From NCBI GenBank assembly GCA_000827265.1, contig KN834850.1, positions 138,020-171,813 of the forward strand: a stretch of 33,794 nt of DNA, written 5' to 3'. The stretch is from Collybiopsis luxurians FD-317 M1 (taxonomy: Eukaryota; Basidiomycota; Agaricomycetes; Agaricales; Omphalotaceae). This document shows positions 31,601 through 33,794 of this stretch, in pieces (positions within the stretch are counted from its first letter, which is position 1; every line of letters starts with the position of its first letter). The notes under the pieces are model-generated. The model was given only the letters and a program-made list of their open reading frames with translations. It made no database searches and was not told the DNA's origin. A program made the translations under genes and the position numbers.

Positions 31601-32598
31601 GGTTATTGGGTATCAAAGTGAATTATACAACAGCTTATCATCCTAGAACCAATGGACAGTCAGAATGAACAAATCAGGAAATAGAACATTATCTTTGATT
31701 GTTTATCAATTATCATCAGAATGACTGGCATGAATGGTTACTGTTGATGGAATTCGTATACAATGATCGAGTACATTCAGCCACACATGTGACTCCTTTT
31801 TATGCCAATAATGGATGACATCCATATAAAGGAACCACTCCTAAACTCCATTCTGATAATCCCTCGGCACAGGCATTTGCAGAACAGATGGGGAAGATAA
31901 GAGAAGAGATAGGATCTGCACTTAAAAAAGCTGCTGAAGATATGAAGCGAAACTTTGATAAGCATAGAACCGAATCAAAGGAATATCAAGTTGGAGATAA
32001 GGTGTGGTTAGAAGGAATCAATGTGAAGATGGATAGACCAATGAAGAAGTTGGATGATAAATGGTTTGGTCCCTTCAAAATTGTCAAGAAGGTGGGGAAT
32101 TTATCATATAAACTGGATATACCAAAGTCATGGAAAAACATTCATCCGGTATTTTATGAAGAACTTCTTACAACTTATCATGAACCAGAATTTCCTGGAC
32201 AACCAAAGAATATGAGACCACCACCTGAAGAAGTGAAGGGACAAGAACCAGAGTACGAAGTGAATGAGATAGTAGACTCATGGAAGGACCGAAAGGGAAA
32301 GATATGGTATAAAGTAGACTGGAAGGGATATGGACCACACAAAAGGACTTGGGAACCACAATCTAATATCACAAATGCAAAGAAAGCGGTACAGGATTTT
32401 CATAACAAATTTCTGACAAAACCTAAACCAACACAACAACAACAGGTTAAAATGGAAATTCCAATGTCAAAATTTCCTAAAGAACTTTTTTGTCCTTTAC
32501 CGAAATCCTTAACAGAACCAATACCTACTACTTTACCAACAGAAAATATGATCATTAGGTTTGCACAAAACAGAGTTCGTGCCTTAGAAAGGGGGTAA
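28627..32598 (+). pseudogene. Retrotransposon pol with chromodomain
   Basis: Frame 1. Protease active site ALLDSGATGSC (Asp codon 29086). RT starts near 29560 and shows FFFVKKKDGSLQPIQDYRKL, FRTNRGLFEPTVMFFGL and the YMDD catalytic box at 30103-30114. RNase H spans about 30538-30780 (EADSSDFANGAVLSQQ, IWTDHQNLQYF). The integrase zinc-binding HHCC region is at 31150-31300. Its core has Asp at 31375 and Glu at 31663, but Asn at 31555 where the second catalytic Asp is expected. A GPY/F module (WFGPFKIVKKVGNLSYKLDI) begins at 32062, and a chromodomain (YEVNEIVDSWKDRKGK, then WKGY and TWEP) occupies 32251-32424. Ten internal TGA codons (29506, 29728, 30331, 30484, 30535, 30775, 31012, 31666, 31696, 31816) and no internal TAA or TAG. 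The frame ends at TAA 32596. The last 236 codons are open. Confidence 0.95.
32586..32595 (+). other. Polypurine tract (AGAAAGGGGG)
   Basis: Purine-only run immediately before the TAA and the 3' LTR; the expected primer site for plus-strand DNA synthesis. Confidence 0.75.
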
Positions 32599-32987
32599 TG
32601 TTACGATATCTTTTTCTTTTTCTTTTCTCCAGCTTTACCATTGTTTCAGTTACTATTACTATTATGATTGGATCACTTACTATTAACAACAGACTAACAA
32701 TAAGGAAGACGTATGTATTATGATCGAACATCACTCTATGATGTTTATAGTACTTACATTCACGAACCCTTTAACAATAAGTCATATAGTAATTATTATT
32801 CTAAACAGTATAAATACTCATAGTTTTAGTAGTTTATTCTTTAGCTTCAATCTCATCTTTTCTCCTGTATTCTCTACTTCTCAATATACTCGTTTTCTTT
32901 ATTCTTGATGTGACGCCTAGTGGACTTGACATTATACTGAGGGCCTTCATTGCTATATCTCAGTAGTTGAGTTTACAGTTGCTGACA
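32599..32987 (+). repeat. 3' LTR, 389 bp
   Basis: Ungapped match to the 5' LTR (379 of 389 bases identical). It starts TGTTACGATATC and ends GCTGACA. Confidence 0.97.
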
Positions 32988-32992
32988 GTTGC
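32988..32992. repeat. Presumed 3' target-site duplication (GTTGC)
   Basis: Partner of 26407-26411 (GTCAC). The five-base length is typical of Ty3/gypsy integration. The two copies differ at two adjacent bases, CA against TG. Confidence 0.5.
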
Positions 32993-33794
32993 ACATTGCT
33001 CAACGGTGGGCTCAACCACCACCCTACACTAAACCTTACTCACTTTTTTTTTGACCAGGTTTGCACCTTATCTGACTGCCTTTCAGCTTCATCGTCAACA
33101 GCTGAAGCCTATTATTCACTTACAAAACACTACTACAGTATATCAATAAGCCTACCCATTTCAGATCTTTCATTAAATTGCTTGACTCAATCACTATTTA
33201 TTGATCATCCAATTTATTGAGCTTGACTTGACTAAAACTTTCCCGACTCAGCATGTAGCGTATAAATACAATCTATTGGGCTTTGAGTCATGACGCTTCA
33301 TACAATTCATTGACCATATTAGTGTCGTAAAGCTGGTACGAACATCCATTCCTAACCCCTATTCATTTCTCTTTTACTATACATCTTTCACATGACCGCG
33401 TTTATGACTAACTTTCATATCAATACCTTTTGGACATATAACTCCTCCCTATCTCCACTCCACACGGTATCATTGTTCTTTTTCTATTTCGTTCCCACTG
33501 TCATTGTTTTATTAATGAACTGTCCTTGTTTCTCTTCTCGCATCTGTCGCATGACCACATGCTCCATACCTTTTATTCTCGTAGCTGTCACCTAGCTATT
33601 GTCTTCCAGTAGCATTAGTTTCTCGTCTTATCCTCCAGTAGCATTAGTCTCTCTTACAGCTTACTACAGTATATATACCTACCACCTTTAACCTGAGTCC
33701 CTATCTTGACCTCTCTGTCGATTGGGACCAGGTGAGTATCCTGCTTGTACCAGTAGACTATTTAATTAACTCTGTCGATTGGGACCAGACTCTA
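32993..33794. other. AT-rich repeat-bearing region without a clear gene
   Basis: No supported gene. CTCTGTCGATTGGGACCAG is repeated exactly at 33713-33731 and 33770-33788. CCAGTAGCATTAGT occurs twice (about 33606 and 33633). A TATAAATA box is near 33260. The pattern could be the start of another LTR-type repeat that runs out of the window, but no second copy is visible. Confidence 0.4.

Larger units (their letters stand above)
26412..32987 (+). mobile_element. Full-length Ty3/gypsy chromovirus LTR retrotransposon, 6576 bp
   Basis: Two direct 389-bp LTRs flank gag and pol in the order capsid, CCHC knuckle, protease, reverse transcriptase, RNase H, integrase with GPY/F module, chromodomain. 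That order defines Ty3/gypsy chromoviruses. Chromodomains of this kind are thought to steer integration to heterochromatin by reading methylated histone H3. Gag is in frame 2 and pol in frame 1 (a -1 shift). The coding region carries many TGA stops and has lost an integrase catalytic residue, so this copy cannot act autonomously. No tRNA primer-binding site starting with TGG was seen right after the 5' LTR; the primer is unclear. Confidence 0.97.

Noticed and set aside
28675..32598. TGA as a reassigned sense codon
   Set aside because: No known code reads TGA as Arg. The paired LTRs show the same CG to TG/CA changes in non-coding DNA, so mutation explains the stops. Genes such as the transposase appear to use TGA as a terminal stop.

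Overview
The window looks like a piece of an Agaricomycete (mushroom-forming basidiomycete) nuclear genome. The evidence is short GT-AG introns of about 40-75 bp, BTB and WD40 protein types typical of these fungi, a Tnp2-like (CACTA/EnSpm-type) transposase, and a Ty3/gypsy chromovirus with a C-terminal chromodomain. No rRNA, tRNA, CRISPR array or bacterial-type operon was seen.

Layout. 1-6.9 kb: a decayed multi-exon gene on the minus strand (1.06-2.5 kb), a small two-exon glycine-rich gene on plus (3257-3529), a 100-bp tandem repeat inside a minus ORF (4.4-4.6 kb) with a dispersed copy at 5.27 kb, and a possible two-exon small gene (6527-6838). 6.9-10.8 kb: an apparently intact four-exon BTB gene (6975-7736, minus), a truncated duplicate of its last two exons 3 kb away (10024-10286), two islands of a degenerate ~20-bp minisatellite, and a perfect 16-bp-arm hairpin inside a larger TA-flanked foldback (8538-8628). 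11.8-24.8 kb: a block of four broken genes, all on minus: Tnp2-like transposase, an SPT5-like NGN/KOW protein, a protein kinase with an unusual N-terminal region, and a WD40 protein with a C-terminal membrane segment. A 203-codon three-exon gene of unknown function with no visible damage (25061-25770, plus) diverges from the WD40 gene. 26412-32987: a full-length 6576-bp chromovirus with 389-bp LTRs. 33.0-33.8 kb: AT-rich, repeat-containing sequence without a clear gene.

The strongest signal in the window is mutational. The two LTRs differ at 10 bases; 9 of these fall at seven dinucleotide sites where the copies read CG/TG, CG/CA or TG/CA. All ten in-frame stops inside pol are TGA, and several sit where the family normally has Arg, as expected from CGA to TGA. 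The presumed target-site duplications read GTCAC and GTTGC, both one CpG transition from GTCGC. TGA stops at likely Arg positions also dominate in the neighbouring minus-strand genes. I infer CpG-methylation-driven decay, or a RIP-like process with CpG preference, acting on the retroelement and on the 12-25 kb gene block but apparently sparing the BTB gene and the 25.1 kb gene.

The candidate for a new system is the colinear block of transposase, SPT5-like NGN/KOW protein, kinase and WD40-membrane protein. It may be chance clustering of expanded families in heterochromatin, or the remains of a large composite element carrying transcription and chromatin cargo. Sequence alone cannot decide between these. 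Family assignments rest on visible motifs and recall of families, not on searches.
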